Notes: generated from the sequence alone by a model not told the origin. 64,000 nucleotides of DNA from Hyphomicrobiales bacterium (GCA_900472675.1 UCJA01000002.1:1-64000); one strand, 5' to 3'. Positions 35,529 to 44,901 are shown, counted from the stretch's first letter. Program-made: numbers and translations.

Positions 35529-36755
35529 ATGACGATCCATCCCAACGGGAAGCACTCGATAGCCATTGGCAAGAACCCGGAACGCAGCCGAGAGCACAAT
35601 CGGCGGGTGGTGCTGGACATCGTGCGACAGCATGAAATGCTCGGACGCGCCCATATCGCCAAGCTGACCCAGCTGACCCCGCAGGCGGTCGCCAACATCG
35701 TCGACGAGCTGGTGGGCGAAGGCCTGATGATGGAGCTGGGACGCAGGCGGTCGGGCCGCGGCCAGCCGCCGATCCAGTTTGCCGTCAACCCGGACGGTGG
35801 TTTCACCATCGGGGTCGAGATTGCTGCCGATCATATCGTCACCGTGGCGCTCGACCTGTCGGGACGCCTGCGCGAAAGCCGGGTCGTGGCGCTTCGGGAT
35901 CCGACGCCCGATCATGTGCTGTCGATCTTCGCTTCCGAGCTTGCAGCGGTCAGAACCTCGATCGGCTCTAAGCTGCTGGGTATCGGCGTGGTCATGCCGG
36001 GTCCTTTCGAGATCGAGGGAATGACCTCGGTCGGCCCGACGACGCTTCCTGGCTGGGGCGGACGGGACGCGGCGCAGGTGCTGGGCGATGCCTGTGGCCA
36101 CGCGGTCATCGTGGAAAACGATGCGACGGCAGCGGCGGTGGCAGAGCGACTGTTCGGCGCAGGTTTGTCGATCTCCAATTTTTGCATGGTCTATTTCGGC
36201 GTCGGCCTTGGTCTCGGCATCATCCAGGATGGAGCGCCCTATCGCGGCGCCTTCGGCAATGCCGGCGAGATCGGGCATGTCACGGTGGTGCCGAAGGGCA
36301 AAAAATGCCCATCCTGCGGTCAGCTCGGCTGCCTGGAGGGCTATGTTTCCACCTATGCCCTCAAAGAGGAGCTTGCCGGTGCCGGCATTACCGAGATGGA
36401 ATTTGCCGATCTGGAGCAACTACATGCGCAGAACCATCCGGTGATCGTGGAATGGGTGGAGGATGCCGCTACCTATCTCGGCCCGATGGTGGCGATGCTC
36501 GAAAACATTCTCGACCCGCAGACGCTGATCTTCGGCGGCGCGCTGCCCGATGCAATCATCGACGACGTTCTTGCCCATCTCGCCCCCCTGCCGACCTCCG
36601 TTGCCAGCCGCCGGCAGCGCGACCTGCCGCGGGTGATGCGCGGCAAGACCGGCCAGCTGACCGCAGCCCTTGGGGCAGCGGCGCTTCCGCTTTTCGACAT
36701 GGTGACCCCGAAGCTGGAGCTCTCGCTCCAGACCCCGGCCGCCGCCCCCGCATGA
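35529..36755 (+). CDS. ROK-family transcriptional regulator
   Basis: 408-residue regulator with an N-terminal winged HTH (about residues 24-80: VLDIVRQHEMLGRAHIAKLTQLTPQAVANIVDEL in pieces) and a C-terminal ROK sugar-kinase-like domain. The zinc motif GHVTVVPKGKKCPSCGQLGCLE (about residues 250-275) is intact. Members repress sugar operons until ligand binds; it is divergent from the ABC/lyase operon and 19 nt before the PIG-L deacetylase gene, so it probably controls both. Confidence 0.9.
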   Translation: MTIHPNGKHSIAIGKNPERSREHNRRVVLDIVRQHEMLGRAHIAKLTQLTPQAVANIVDELVGEGLMMELGRRRSGRGQPPIQFAVNPDGGFTIGVEIAADHIVTVALDLSGRLRESRVVALRDPTPDHVLSIFASELAAVRTSIGSKLLGIGVVMPGPFEIEGMTSVGPTTLPGWGGRDAAQVLGDACGHAVIVENDATAAAVAERLFGAGLSISNFCMVYFGVGLGLGIIQDGAPYRGAFGNAGEIGHVTVVPKGKKCPSCGQLGCLEGYVSTYALKEELAGAGITEMEFADLEQLHAQNHPVIVEWVEDAATYLGPMVAMLENILDPQTLIFGGALPDAIIDDVLAHLAPLPTSVASRRQRDLPRVMRGKTGQLTAALGAAALPLFDMVTPKLELSLQTPAAAPA

Positions 36756-36774
36756 CCGTCTGAGGAGGCCCCGC

Positions 36775-39177
36775 ATGCTGACTGCCCGCGAACGCATCGA
36801 ACGCCAGATGAACGACCCATCGCTGGTGCGCCTGCACCGCAAGCTCAGCCGGTTGCGGTCGACGCTGACGATGATGAACACAGGCGCTCATCCGGACGAC
36901 GAACAGAATGGCCTGCTTGCCTTTCTGCGCCTCGGGCTCGGCATGCGGGTGATCATCTCCTGCTCGACGCGCGGCGAAGGCGGGCAGAATGCGCTCGGGC
37001 CCGAGCGGCTCGGTGCACTTGGCGTCGTTCGTTCGCGTGAGATGGAGGAGGCCGCACGGGTTCTCGATGCCGACGTGTTCTGGCTCGGCCATGGTCCGGC
37101 GGATCCGGTTCACGACTTCGGGTTTTCCAAGGACGGCGACGCGACCTTCGACCGCTGGGGCGAAGCGCGGATCGTCGAGCGACTGGTGCGCGCCTACCGG
37201 ATGGAACGGCCTGACATCGTGGTGCCGACTTTCCTCGACGTGCCGGGCCAGCATGGCCACCATCGCGCCATGACACGGGCCGCGGAAGCGGCAATCGCGC
37301 TGGCGGCCGATGCTGCGGCGTTCCCCGAGCACTTCGCAGAGGGGCTGACGCCCTGGACGGTTTCGAAATACTATCTGCCGGCCTGGTCCGGTGGCGGCGA
37401 TACTTATGACGACGAGGTGCCGCCGCCGGACGCCACCGTTACCCTTGTGGCCGAGCGAACCGATCCCGCGACCGGGGCGGAATACGGCCGTATCGGCGAA
37501 TGGTCGCGCTACTTCCACGCCTCGCAGGGCATGGGCCACTGGCCGGAACGGTCGAAAAAGTCCTGGCCACTGCATCTGAAATTATCCGGCACCGGATCCG
37601 TCTCCGAGCAGTCCATTGCAGACAATCTTCCCGTCTCGCTTGCGGCATTGGCAGACGTTCCCGGACTGGCGGGCGATCTGGCCGATGCGCTGCGGGCCGC
37701 GGACACGGCTCTGACCACGGCAGTTGCCGCATTCCCGGATCGCCCGGCGATCCAGTCAGGCCTTCTTAAAGCAGCCGGACTGCTTGACCGTGTCGCGGAA
37801 ACGGTCCCGGAGGCGTTTCGTGCGCTGCATGGCCATCGGATCGAGCGCAAGCGGCTGGAGATCGATGCAGCCCTTCTCGAGGCGGCGGCCATCTTCCAAC
37901 GCGCCTATTGCGACCCGCCGACGCTCTATCCGGGCGGCACAGCGACGCTCGTCGTCGAACTGACGGAAGAGACGGATAACAGCGACATCGAGGTTCAGCC
38001 GATCCTGCCGGAGGGCGTGACCTCCAGCCTCCAGTCGGCCGACCGGCATCGCGGTTTCCTGCTGCGGGCCGAGGCCTCTGCGCCGCATTCCGACCTTTAC
38101 CAGCCGGCGTGGTCATCGCTGGGCGGCAACGGCCCCGGCCATGTCAGGATCTCGGCCAGGATCGGCGACCGTCAGGTCAGCGGGCTTTTCGACCTCGAGG
38201 AGGCGCTTTCCGTCGCGCCCGCGCAATCGCTTCAGCTGCTGCCGGACGCGCTTCTGGTGCCTTTGGACAGTGGCCAAACCGCATGGCCGATACAGGGGAG
38301 CATGGACGGCTTACCGGCCGCGGTTTCGTTCGCTCCGCCGCCGGGCTGGTCGATCGATCCGGGAGAGGGAGGCTGGCTTGTTTCTGCGAACGGACATCGC
38401 ACCCCCGGGCTTCTCACTCTCGAGCCGCGGATCGACGGTCGTCCCGCCTACAGCACGACGCCGATCGCGTTCCCACACATCGGCCGCACGTCTTTCCGCC
38501 AGCCGGTGGCGCTGAAGATCCTCACCCTCGATCTGACGCTGCCGGAGGGCGCCAAAATCGGTTACGTCGGCGGTGGCGCCGACCGGGTCGGCACCTGGCT
38601 GTCGCGCATGGGCCTCGATGTGACCGAGATGGACGCCGCTGCGCTTGCCAGTGACCTGTCCCGCTTCACCACCATCGTCGTCGGGATCTTCGCCTTCGGC
38701 ATCCGCAAGGATCTTACGGCCGCGACCGAGCGGCTGCATCAGTTCGTCGAGAATGGCGGACACCTGGTGACGCTCTACCATCGTCCCAGCGACGGATGGC
38801 TGCCAGACCAGACACCTGTCCGACGCATCGAGATCGGCAGTCCTTCGCTGCGCTGGCGGGTGACGGATCCGGCTGCGGAGGTGACAGTGCTTGCCCCGGA
38901 CCACCCCCTGCTGAACGGGCCCAACCGGATCGGCCCGGACGACTGGGCCGGCTGGGACAAGGAGCGTGGCCTTTACTTTGCGGCCCGCTTCGACGAGGCC
39001 TACGAGCCGCTTCTCGCCATGCACGACGTGAACGAGCAGCCGCTTAACGGCGCGCTGATCTCGGCTGCCATCGGCAAGGGTCGCCACACCCATACCAGCC
39101 TGGTGCTGCATCACCAGATGGACCGCCTGGTGCCGGGCGCCTTCCGGCTGATGGCCAACCTCGTGCAGCCGGCGTGA
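36775..39177 (+). CDS. Large PIG-L family deacetylase
   Basis: 800-residue protein. The N-terminal domain (about 30-220) is a zinc-dependent PIG-L deacetylase: AHPDDE at 38-43 and QHGHHRAM at about 159-166 supply the metal ligands and catalytic Asp. PIG-L enzymes remove N-acetyl from GlcNAc conjugates (GlcNAc-PI, mycothiol, bacillithiol precursors, chitobiose). The middle is beta-rich without recognisable motif; the last about 230 residues (from KIGYVGGGADRVGTWL) look like a class-I glutamine-amidotransferase-like flavodoxin fold. GGAGG precedes the start. No signal peptide, so cytoplasmic. It overlaps the next gene by 4 nt. Confidence 0.85.
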   Translation: MLTARERIERQMNDPSLVRLHRKLSRLRSTLTMMNTGAHPDDEQNGLLAFLRLGLGMRVIISCSTRGEGGQNALGPERLGALGVVRSREMEEAARVLDADVFWLGHGPADPVHDFGFSKDGDATFDRWGEARIVERLVRAYRMERPDIVVPTFLDVPGQHGHHRAMTRAAEAAIALAADAAAFPEHFAEGLTPWTVSKYYLPAWSGGGDTYDDEVPPPDATVTLVAERTDPATGAEYGRIGEWSRYFHASQGMGHWPERSKKSWPLHLKLSGTGSVSEQSIADNLPVSLAALADVPGLAGDLADALRAADTALTTAVAAFPDRPAIQSGLLKAAGLLDRVAETVPEAFRALHGHRIERKRLEIDAALLEAAAIFQRAYCDPPTLYPGGTATLVVELTEETDNSDIEVQPILPEGVTSSLQSADRHRGFLLRAEASAPHSDLYQPAWSSLGGNGPGHVRISARIGDRQVSGLFDLEEALSVAPAQSLQLLPDALLVPLDSGQTAWPIQGSMDGLPAAVSFAPPPGWSIDPGEGGWLVSANGHRTPGLLTLEPRIDGRPAYSTTPIAFPHIGRTSFRQPVALKILTLDLTLPEGAKIGYVGGGADRVGTWLSRMGLDVTEMDAAALASDLSRFTTIVVGIFAFGIRKDLTAATERLHQFVENGGHLVTLYHRPSDGWLPDQTPVRRIEIGSPSLRWRVTDPAAEVTVLAPDHPLLNGPNRIGPDDWAGWDKERGLYFAARFDEAYEPLLAMHDVNEQPLNGALISAAIGKGRHTHTSLVLHHQMDRLVPGAFRLMANLVQPA

Positions 39178-40070
39178 CTGCGCCGACGCCTGCGCACGAG
39201 AGACCGCAAGGTTCACAGGACGCGCGGGTGGCGATCGGCTGGCTGTTGCTGGACATGACGCTTGTCTCCGGCGGCATGACGGCGCTGGTCAAGGCACAGG
39301 GCGCGACCTATCCGGCCTTCCAGCTGGTTTTCATCCGGGCAATGATCGGGCTTTTGTTCATCACGCCGCTGATCTGGCACCATCGGGGCAAGATGCGTCG
39401 CGTGCGCCATCCCTGGCGCAACGTCCTGCGAATTTCGTGCAATGCCATTGCCCTGACCAGCAATTTTCTGGCGATCACGCTGCTTCCGCTCGCCACGGTC
39501 AATGCCGTCGGCTTTTCCCGGCCGCTGGTCACCATGGCGCTTGCCGTCGTGATGCTCGGGGAAAGGGTGAGCCGCATCCGGTGGGCGGGTGCGGCCTTCG
39601 CCTTCATCGGCGTGCTGATCGTCATGGCGCCCGGGACATCGAGTTTCGACGTGAAGATCCTGGTCGTGCTGGTGTCCGTCGTCTTCGGCGCGCTCGCAAT
39701 CGTCCAGACACGGGCGCTCAGGGACGAAGACACGACCGTGATGATGGTGTTCTACACGGTGGGGCTTGCCGTCCTCACAGCCGTTCCGGCCATCCTGACC
39801 TGGCAGCCGGTCATGCCGTTCGACTGGCTGCCACTGCTCGGCATCGGTTTTCTCGCCCAGCTTGGGCAATACTGCTTCCTGCGCGCCTACCGCATCGCTG
39901 ATGCGAGCGTGCTTGCACCGGTGGGATATCTGTCGATCGTCTTCGTGACCGCCGTCGGCTACGTGTTTTTCGGCGAGGTCCCGGACATGCGGACCGTCGT
40001 GGGCGTTCTCGTCATCATCGCCTCGCTGCAGGCCGCAGCCGCCCTGGAGCGGCGGCGGCGCACAGCGTAG
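39174..40070 (+). CDS. EamA/DMT-family transporter
   Basis: 298-residue membrane protein with ten hydrophobic segments in two EamA repeats; typical pieces are LSIVFVTAVGYVFFGEVPD in the last segments and LPLATVNAVGFSRPLVTMAL in the first repeat. GTG start at 39174 overlaps the PIG-L stop (GTGA), implying coupling. It may export an unused fragment of the deacetylase substrate or be an amine/metabolite exporter; substrate unknown. Ends 2 nt before the convergent dehydratase gene. Confidence 0.86.
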   Translation: MTAPTPAHERPQGSQDARVAIGWLLLDMTLVSGGMTALVKAQGATYPAFQLVFIRAMIGLLFITPLIWHHRGKMRRVRHPWRNVLRISCNAIALTSNFLAITLLPLATVNAVGFSRPLVTMALAVVMLGERVSRIRWAGAAFAFIGVLIVMAPGTSSFDVKILVVLVSVVFGALAIVQTRALRDEDTTVMMVFYTVGLAVLTAVPAILTWQPVMPFDWLPLLGIGFLAQLGQYCFLRAYRIADASVLAPVGYLSIVFVTAVGYVFFGEVPDMRTVVGVLVIIASLQAAAALERRRRTA

Positions 40071-40072
40071 CA

Positions 40073-41263
40073 TCAGGCGAAGACGATCTCTTCGGCCTCG
40101 ATCTTGCTCCCATCGATCTGCATCGCGAGGCCGGGGCGGTCGGGCACTTCGATCATGCCGCCGATGACCTCCAGCGGATCGACCAGGAAATGCTGATGGA
40201 CGGCATTCCACTTGACCAGATACTCCTGGCACGGCGTGTGGATGGGCGACTGGACCGCCGAGAAATGGGCGGTGGCAAAGGTGGAATGCCCGTGCGGGAT
40301 GGTCACGAGGTCGTGGACGGTCGCATAGGCTGCGATCTTCAACGCTTCCGTCAGCCCGCCGCACCAGTAGATATCCGGCTGGATAACATCCAGAGCTTCG
40401 GAATCGATAAAGCGCTTGAAGCCCCAGCGGGTGTATTCGTGCTCGGCGCCTGCCAGCGGAATGCGGATGCGCTCGCGGATCCTGCGGTAGCTGTCGATCC
40501 GGTCCGGCATGACGCATTCCTCGAGCCACCGAGGCCTGTATTGCTCGATACGGTCGGCAAGATCGACGACATAGCCGACGTCCATGGCCTGCCAGCAGTC
40601 AAACATCAGGTCGTAGTCGTCGCCGACGGCCTCCCGCAATGTCCGCACCAGCTCGACGTTCTTCTTCATCCCCTCGGCACCGCTCATCGGGCCATGGCGG
40701 AAGAACCATTTCTGGCCGCGGTATCCCATTTCCTTGTATTCGATCGCCCGCTCACGCACCTTGCCCGGATCGAGAACCGCAAAGCCGAGCATGGAGGCAT
40801 AGGCCGGGATCTTGGTCTGGGTTGGGCCACCCAGCAGGCGATAGACCGGCTGGTTCAGCCATTTGCCGCGCAGGTCCCATAGCGCGCAATCGATCGCGGA
40901 GATGGCCAGCATGGCATCGCCCTGTCGGCCATGCACCATCCAGCGATGCATCTGATCCCAGAGACGTTCGCCGGCAATGGCATCCTGACCGACCAGAAGC
41001 GGACGCAGGCTTTTCGCGATGATGAAGGCGACCCCTTCCGGGATCGGACCCGCCAGCCCGGTGACGCCCTCATCCGTATGGACCTCGACAAAATATGTGA
41101 CGATCCGGAAGCCATCGGCGGTCTGGACGCCGCCTTCGAAATCATTCCGCGACCTGTATTCGGGATAGACATCGATGGGGCGGACAAGACGCTCTTCCCA
41201 GAGATCGCCTGTGGTCGGCAGGGTGCCGGCCAGCTTGCGAAGACGGATTTCAGTGATCAGCAT
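40073..41263 (-). CDS. Enolase-superfamily acid-sugar dehydratase, L-rhamnonate-dehydratase-like
   Basis: 396-residue mandelate-racemase/muconate-lactonizing-family enzyme. Magnesium ligands read as Asp222 (FDCW), Glu248 (LEEC) and Glu274 (AGAEHE); the general base dyad is His324 (IPHGHS) with Asp297 (QPDIYWCGG). This pattern, especially FDCW and QPDxxWCGG, matches the rhamnonate dehydratase subgroup, so it should dehydrate an aldonic acid to a 2-keto-3-deoxy acid. Start codon shares one base with the MFS stop (TAATG), so it is co-translated with the transporter. Confidence 0.87.
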   Translation of the reverse strand: MLITEIRLRKLAGTLPTTGDLWEERLVRPIDVYPEYRSRNDFEGGVQTADGFRIVTYFVEVHTDEGVTGLAGPIPEGVAFIIAKSLRPLLVGQDAIAGERLWDQMHRWMVHGRQGDAMLAISAIDCALWDLRGKWLNQPVYRLLGGPTQTKIPAYASMLGFAVLDPGKVRERAIEYKEMGYRGQKWFFRHGPMSGAEGMKKNVELVRTLREAVGDDYDLMFDCWQAMDVGYVVDLADRIEQYRPRWLEECVMPDRIDSYRRIRERIRIPLAGAEHEYTRWGFKRFIDSEALDVIQPDIYWCGGLTEALKIAAYATVHDLVTIPHGHSTFATAHFSAVQSPIHTPCQEYLVKWNAVHQHFLVDPLEVIGGMIEVPDRPGLAMQIDGSKIEAEEIVFA

Positions 41264-42573
41264 TATCGAACCTCGACTGACGGATTGGGCTCGGCGCGCC
41301 CGTAGAGGGCGGTGATGACAGCGAGCACGACGATCGACATGGCCGCCATCAGCGCCAGCCAGTAGAGGCCGCCGTTGAAATTGCCGGTCGCGTCACGGAT
41401 GCTGCCGATGACCCAGGGGTTGATCACGCTGGACAGATTGCCGAGCGCGTTGATGAGCGCAATTCCGCCGGCTGCCGCGGCACCGCTCAGGATCGCGGTG
41501 GGCAGCCCCCAGAAGACGGGCATGGCACCGAAGACACCGAAGGCGGCAAGGCACAGGAAGGCGAGCTTAACGGTCGGATCACCCGACACGCCGGCGCAGA
41601 CCAGGCCGAGGATCGATACGGAGAGTGCCACATAGTTGGCGAGGCGGCGCTTTCCCGGCCGGTCGGCGAGCCGTCCGAGCATGAGCATCCCGGCCATGCC
41701 GAAGAGGTAGGGAATGGCGGCGACGAAACCGGTCTGCATCTGCGTGAGACCGAACTCCTTGAGGATCAGCGGCAGGAAGGTGCTGACCGCGCCGTTGAGA
41801 TTGGTCAGGCCATAGTACATCAGGCAGAACAGCAGGACCTGCGGCGAAAGCAGGGCTTTTAAGAGCTGCTTTCCATGACCGCTGGCGGTCAGGCCGGCGC
41901 GTTCGCTTTCCTCCCGCGTGAGCCTTGCGACCAGCCAGTCGCGCTCTTCGGCATTGAGAAACTTGGCTTCCGACGGCCGGCTGGGAAGAATGAACGGGAT
42001 GCAGAGGGCCAGCAGAATGGCCGGAATGCCTTCGAGCAGGTACATCCACTGCCAGCCGTGCAGGCCCGCAATGCCGTCCATCTGCAACAGCAATGTCGAC
42101 AACGGCGTGCCGATCACCAGGGCGATCGGAATGCCTGCCATGAACATGCTGATGATGCGGCCGCGATAGGCCGATGGGACCCAAAGCGTCAGGTAGAAGA
42201 CGACGCCCGGGAAGAACCCGGCCTCGGCAGCACCGAGCAGAGCCCGCATGGCGTAGAGACTAGATGCACTCCAGATGAGGGCATGGGCGCTGGACAGCAG
42301 ACCCCAGGTCAGCATGATGCGGGCAATCCACCAGCGCGCGCCGAAGCGCTGCAGCGCAAGATTGGATGGAATTTCTAGCAGCACGTAAGGCACGAAGAAG
42401 ACGCCGGCTGCGAAGCCGAAGGATGCCATGGACAATCCCAGGTCCTCGTTCATCGTCAACGCCGCGACCCCGACATTGGCGCGATCAAGGATGGCGATAA
42501 AATATGCAAAAATCAAAATTGGCAGTAAACGCCACGTCAGCTTACGAATGACGACTTGTTCGGAAACAGCCAC
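41263..42573 (-). CDS. MFS transporter, anion:cation symporter (ACS) family
   Basis: 436-residue 12-segment transporter of the hexuronate/aldonate/tartrate type: LDRANVGVAALTMNEDLGLS in segment 1 and GAAEAGFFPGVVFYLTLWVPSAYRGR between segments 4 and 5 are the ACS hallmarks. It is the first gene of a two-gene operon with the acid-sugar dehydratase and probably imports its substrate. A palindromic operator lies upstream. Confidence 0.9.
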   Translation of the reverse strand: MAVSEQVVIRKLTWRLLPILIFAYFIAILDRANVGVAALTMNEDLGLSMASFGFAAGVFFVPYVLLEIPSNLALQRFGARWWIARIMLTWGLLSSAHALIWSASSLYAMRALLGAAEAGFFPGVVFYLTLWVPSAYRGRIISMFMAGIPIALVIGTPLSTLLLQMDGIAGLHGWQWMYLLEGIPAILLALCIPFILPSRPSEAKFLNAEERDWLVARLTREESERAGLTASGHGKQLLKALLSPQVLLFCLMYYGLTNLNGAVSTFLPLILKEFGLTQMQTGFVAAIPYLFGMAGMLMLGRLADRPGKRRLANYVALSVSILGLVCAGVSGDPTVKLAFLCLAAFGVFGAMPVFWGLPTAILSGAAAAGGIALINALGNLSSVINPWVIGSIRDATGNFNGGLYWLALMAAMSIVVLAVITALYGRAEPNPSVEVR

Positions 42574-42638
42574 TCTCTCTCCTCCTTGAGATCCATCCCC
42601 TCAGGCCTCCCCTTCGGGTCTTCCGCCACCGCATTCGG

Positions 42639-42658
42639 TTCCGGAAACGTTTCCGGAA
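42639..42658. promoter_or_regulatory. Perfect 20-bp palindrome, LacI-family operator
   Basis: TTCCGGAAACGTTTCCGGAA reads identically on both strands. The centre (AAACGTTT) has the CG core typical of LacI/PurR/CcpA-type operators. It lies between the divergent MFS-dehydratase operon and the LacI-family gene, 58 bp from the latter, so it should mediate repression and autoregulation. Confidence 0.75.
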
Positions 42659-42716
42659 TTGCCATGAGGAGGCTCGGATGTCAAGTAACAGCATCTGACG
42701 TCGATGATTGTGAGCC

Positions 42717-43766
42717 ATGAAGAAACCATCCAGCGTCGGGATCCGCGAACTGGCTGCCCATCTCGGCATGGCCATCAGCACAGTCTCGCGCGCCATGAAC
42801 GGCAGCAGCGAGGTGAGCGCCGAAACGCGAACGCGGATCCTCGAAGCGGCAGACCGTATCGGCTACCGGCCCAACCAGTCGGGCCGCAGCCTGCGCAGCG
42901 GTTCGACCAAAGCCGTCGCGCTGACGATGCGCACCGATACCGGCCGCTCGGTTGCCGGCGAAACCTTTTTCATGGCGTTGAGTGAGGGGCTGCAGAGTGT
43001 TCTCGCCAGCGCGGGCCTCGACCTTATCATCCTGCCCTGTGCGTCCGACCAGGACGAGAACGAGTTCCTCTATCGCGCGGTGGACCGCAAGCTGGCGGAC
43101 GGCTTCATCATCTCCAACGTCCAGCGGGTGGACCCGCGCATCAGCTATCTGGAAAAATGGCATGTGCCCTTCGTTTCGCTGGGAAGCAGTCAGACGGAAG
43201 GCTCCTATGCGTCTCTGGACCTCGACTTTGCCGGCGTCGCCGAACAGGCCGTCAGGCGGCTTTCGTCACAGGGGCACCGGCAGATTGCGGTTGCCCTGAC
43301 CGCCCAGGAGACCAACAACAACTACGTGTTCCTGGAGGGGTTTCGCCGGGGCCTTACGGCCGCAGGCATCCCGTTCGATGAGGCCCTTGTCCTGCGCCTC
43401 GATGACCGGATTTCCGGCGGCTATGCGCTTGGATCTGCCCTGCTTGCGATGGAGAAGCGTCCAACCGCGGTCGTGCTGATCCAGGAGACCATGGCGATGG
43501 GCCTTTACCAGCGGCTGGCAGAGGCAGGCCTGACGGCAGGCCGTGATCTCGCCATCATCGGTTTTCGCGAGAACCCGGTCTGCCGCTATCTGCAGCCATC
43601 GCTCACCAGCTTTCACATAGATCTGAAGGCCTATGGTGCCCGATTGGGCGAGATCATGATCGCCGCCCTCAATCCCGGTGGGACAGCTGCCAATCCCATG
43701 CCCCTGACACGGGACGTGTGGCCCATGACGATTGTACCCGGCCAGAGCGACGCCCTGCATCTGTGA
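42717..43766 (+). CDS. LacI-family transcriptional regulator
   Basis: 349-residue repressor. The N-terminal HTH is GIRELAAHLGMAISTVSRAMNG (about residues 7-28) with hinge ...RIGYRPNQSGRSLRSG, followed by a periplasmic-binding-protein-like effector domain. It faces the ACS transporter/dehydratase operon across a 143-nt gap carrying a perfect palindrome and is the presumed regulator of that operon, with an aldonate or its catabolite as effector. Confidence 0.92.
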   Translation: MKKPSSVGIRELAAHLGMAISTVSRAMNGSSEVSAETRTRILEAADRIGYRPNQSGRSLRSGSTKAVALTMRTDTGRSVAGETFFMALSEGLQSVLASAGLDLIILPCASDQDENEFLYRAVDRKLADGFIISNVQRVDPRISYLEKWHVPFVSLGSSQTEGSYASLDLDFAGVAEQAVRRLSSQGHRQIAVALTAQETNNNYVFLEGFRRGLTAAGIPFDEALVLRLDDRISGGYALGSALLAMEKRPTAVVLIQETMAMGLYQRLAEAGLTAGRDLAIIGFRENPVCRYLQPSLTSFHIDLKAYGARLGEIMIAALNPGGTAANPMPLTRDVWPMTIVPGQSDALHL

Positions 43767-43809
43767 GGCGGCTCGGCGGCAAGCTGCCGGCCGGGATCTG
43801 CTGCGCCGC

Positions 43810-44196
43810 TTACGGCTCGATGTGGGAGACGTGATTGAGCGCGATCACCCACCTGCCGTCGCGCTTGCGCATCAGCCGGGTGTTGACCCCGGTCTGGCTG
43901 CCGGCGCTGCGCACCAGCGCGTAGTTGCTGACCAACTGGGCTGCATCCGCTGCCAGCATCTCCACGCGAATATTCGAGAAAGTGAGCTGGCCCTGGGATC
44001 CGGGGGCACCCCCATAGTCGGCGATGTAATGTTGAAGCGTTGCCTCCCAATCCTTCTGGATCCGGCCGCGGGACACGAAGATCACGTCGGGCCTGGCAAA
44101 ACCATCCATGTATCCGTGGAAGTCACCGCGGTTCCAGGCGGCCTGCATCGTCTCGATCACGCTGCGGATGGCTGCGGCTTCGTCAATCTCTTGCAT
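43810..44196 (-). CDS. NTF2-like / SgcJ-EcaC family protein
   Basis: 128-residue cone-fold protein (SnoaL/DUF4440 type): AAIRSVIETMQAAWNRGDFHGYMDGFARPDVIFVS in two helices and first strand, ending TRLMRKRDGRWVIALNHVS. Such proteins may be small enzymes or ligand-binding modules. It starts directly after the GntR stop (TGA then ATG), so the two are an operon. Role unknown. Confidence 0.78.
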   Translation of the reverse strand: MQEIDEAAAIRSVIETMQAAWNRGDFHGYMDGFARPDVIFVSRGRIQKDWEATLQHYIADYGGAPGSQGQLTFSNIRVEMLAADAAQLVSNYALVRSAGSQTGVNTRLMRKRDGRWVIALNHVSHIEP

Positions 44197-44901
44197 TCAG
44201 GATACTCCGCCTGGTTCGAGCTTGGCCATATTGTCATCCTCCTGCCGCTGCCGCTTCAGGAGGACTTCCTGGGCGGCTGAGACCAGGTGACGACGAAGCG
44301 CGCTCTCGGCCCCCTTGGCATCCTGGTCAAGGATCGTATCGACGATCTGCTGGTGCTCCCGGCAGGACCGCTTGAGACGACCGCTATCCTTCAGCTGGTA
44401 CTTGCGGAACGGCGCCAGCTTCAGACGCAGGGTCTGCGCTGCGGCCAGGAGATCGCTGTTGTGGCTGCCCTCGAAGATCAGGTTGTGAAACTGGGTATTG
44501 GTCTCGTTGTAGGCCGCATGATCCCCAGCTTCTGCCATGGCATTCATATCCCGGTGCAGGTTCTCGAGCCTGGCGCGTTCGCTCATGGTCATCCGGTGCG
44601 ACGAAAGCCGCCCGCAGGTGGCCTCCAGTTCCGCCATGGCTTCGAACATCTCGCCGATCCGCTCGGCGGAAATCTGGGTGACGACGACCCCCTTGTAAGG
44701 TTCGCGCTCGGCAAGTCCGCGCCCGCAGAGAATATGCAGTGCCTCCCGCACAGGGGTGCGGGACACGCCGAACTGGGCGGCGATCGACGCCTCGTCGAGA
44801 CGCGCACCCGACTGGATATCGCCGTTGATCACGGCCTCCTCCAGATGCTCGACAATGACGTCGCTGCGGCTCTTTTTCATCACGGCTGGTTTGTCCAGCA
44901 T
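44197..44901 (-). CDS. GntR-family transcriptional regulator, FCD/FadR subfamily
   Basis: 234-residue regulator. Winged HTH near residues 15-75 with DEASIAAQFGVSRTPVREALHILCGRGL; C-terminal all-helical FCD ligand domain with metal-binding-type residues (NTQFHNLIFEGSHN and REHQQIVDTILDQD). It faces the GGT-fold hydrolase/peptide-importer operon and probably regulates it. GGGAGG lies 8 nt upstream of the ATG at 44901. Repeated TGCATRCATG elements lie in the shared intergenic region. Confidence 0.9.
   Translation of the reverse strand: MLDKPAVMKKSRSDVIVEHLEEAVINGDIQSGARLDEASIAAQFGVSRTPVREALHILCGRGLAEREPYKGVVVTQISAERIGEMFEAMAELEATCGRLSSHRMTMSERARLENLHRDMNAMAEAGDHAAYNETNTQFHNLIFEGSHNSDLLAAAQTLRLKLAPFRKYQLKDSGRLKRSCREHQQIVDTILDQDAKGAESALRRHLVSAAQEVLLKRQRQEDDNMAKLEPGGVS

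Noticed and set aside
35286..36419. Upstream extension of the carbohydrate binding protein to nearly 800 residues
   Set aside because: The extension runs antisense through the ROK regulator gene, and a signal peptide begins precisely at 35285.
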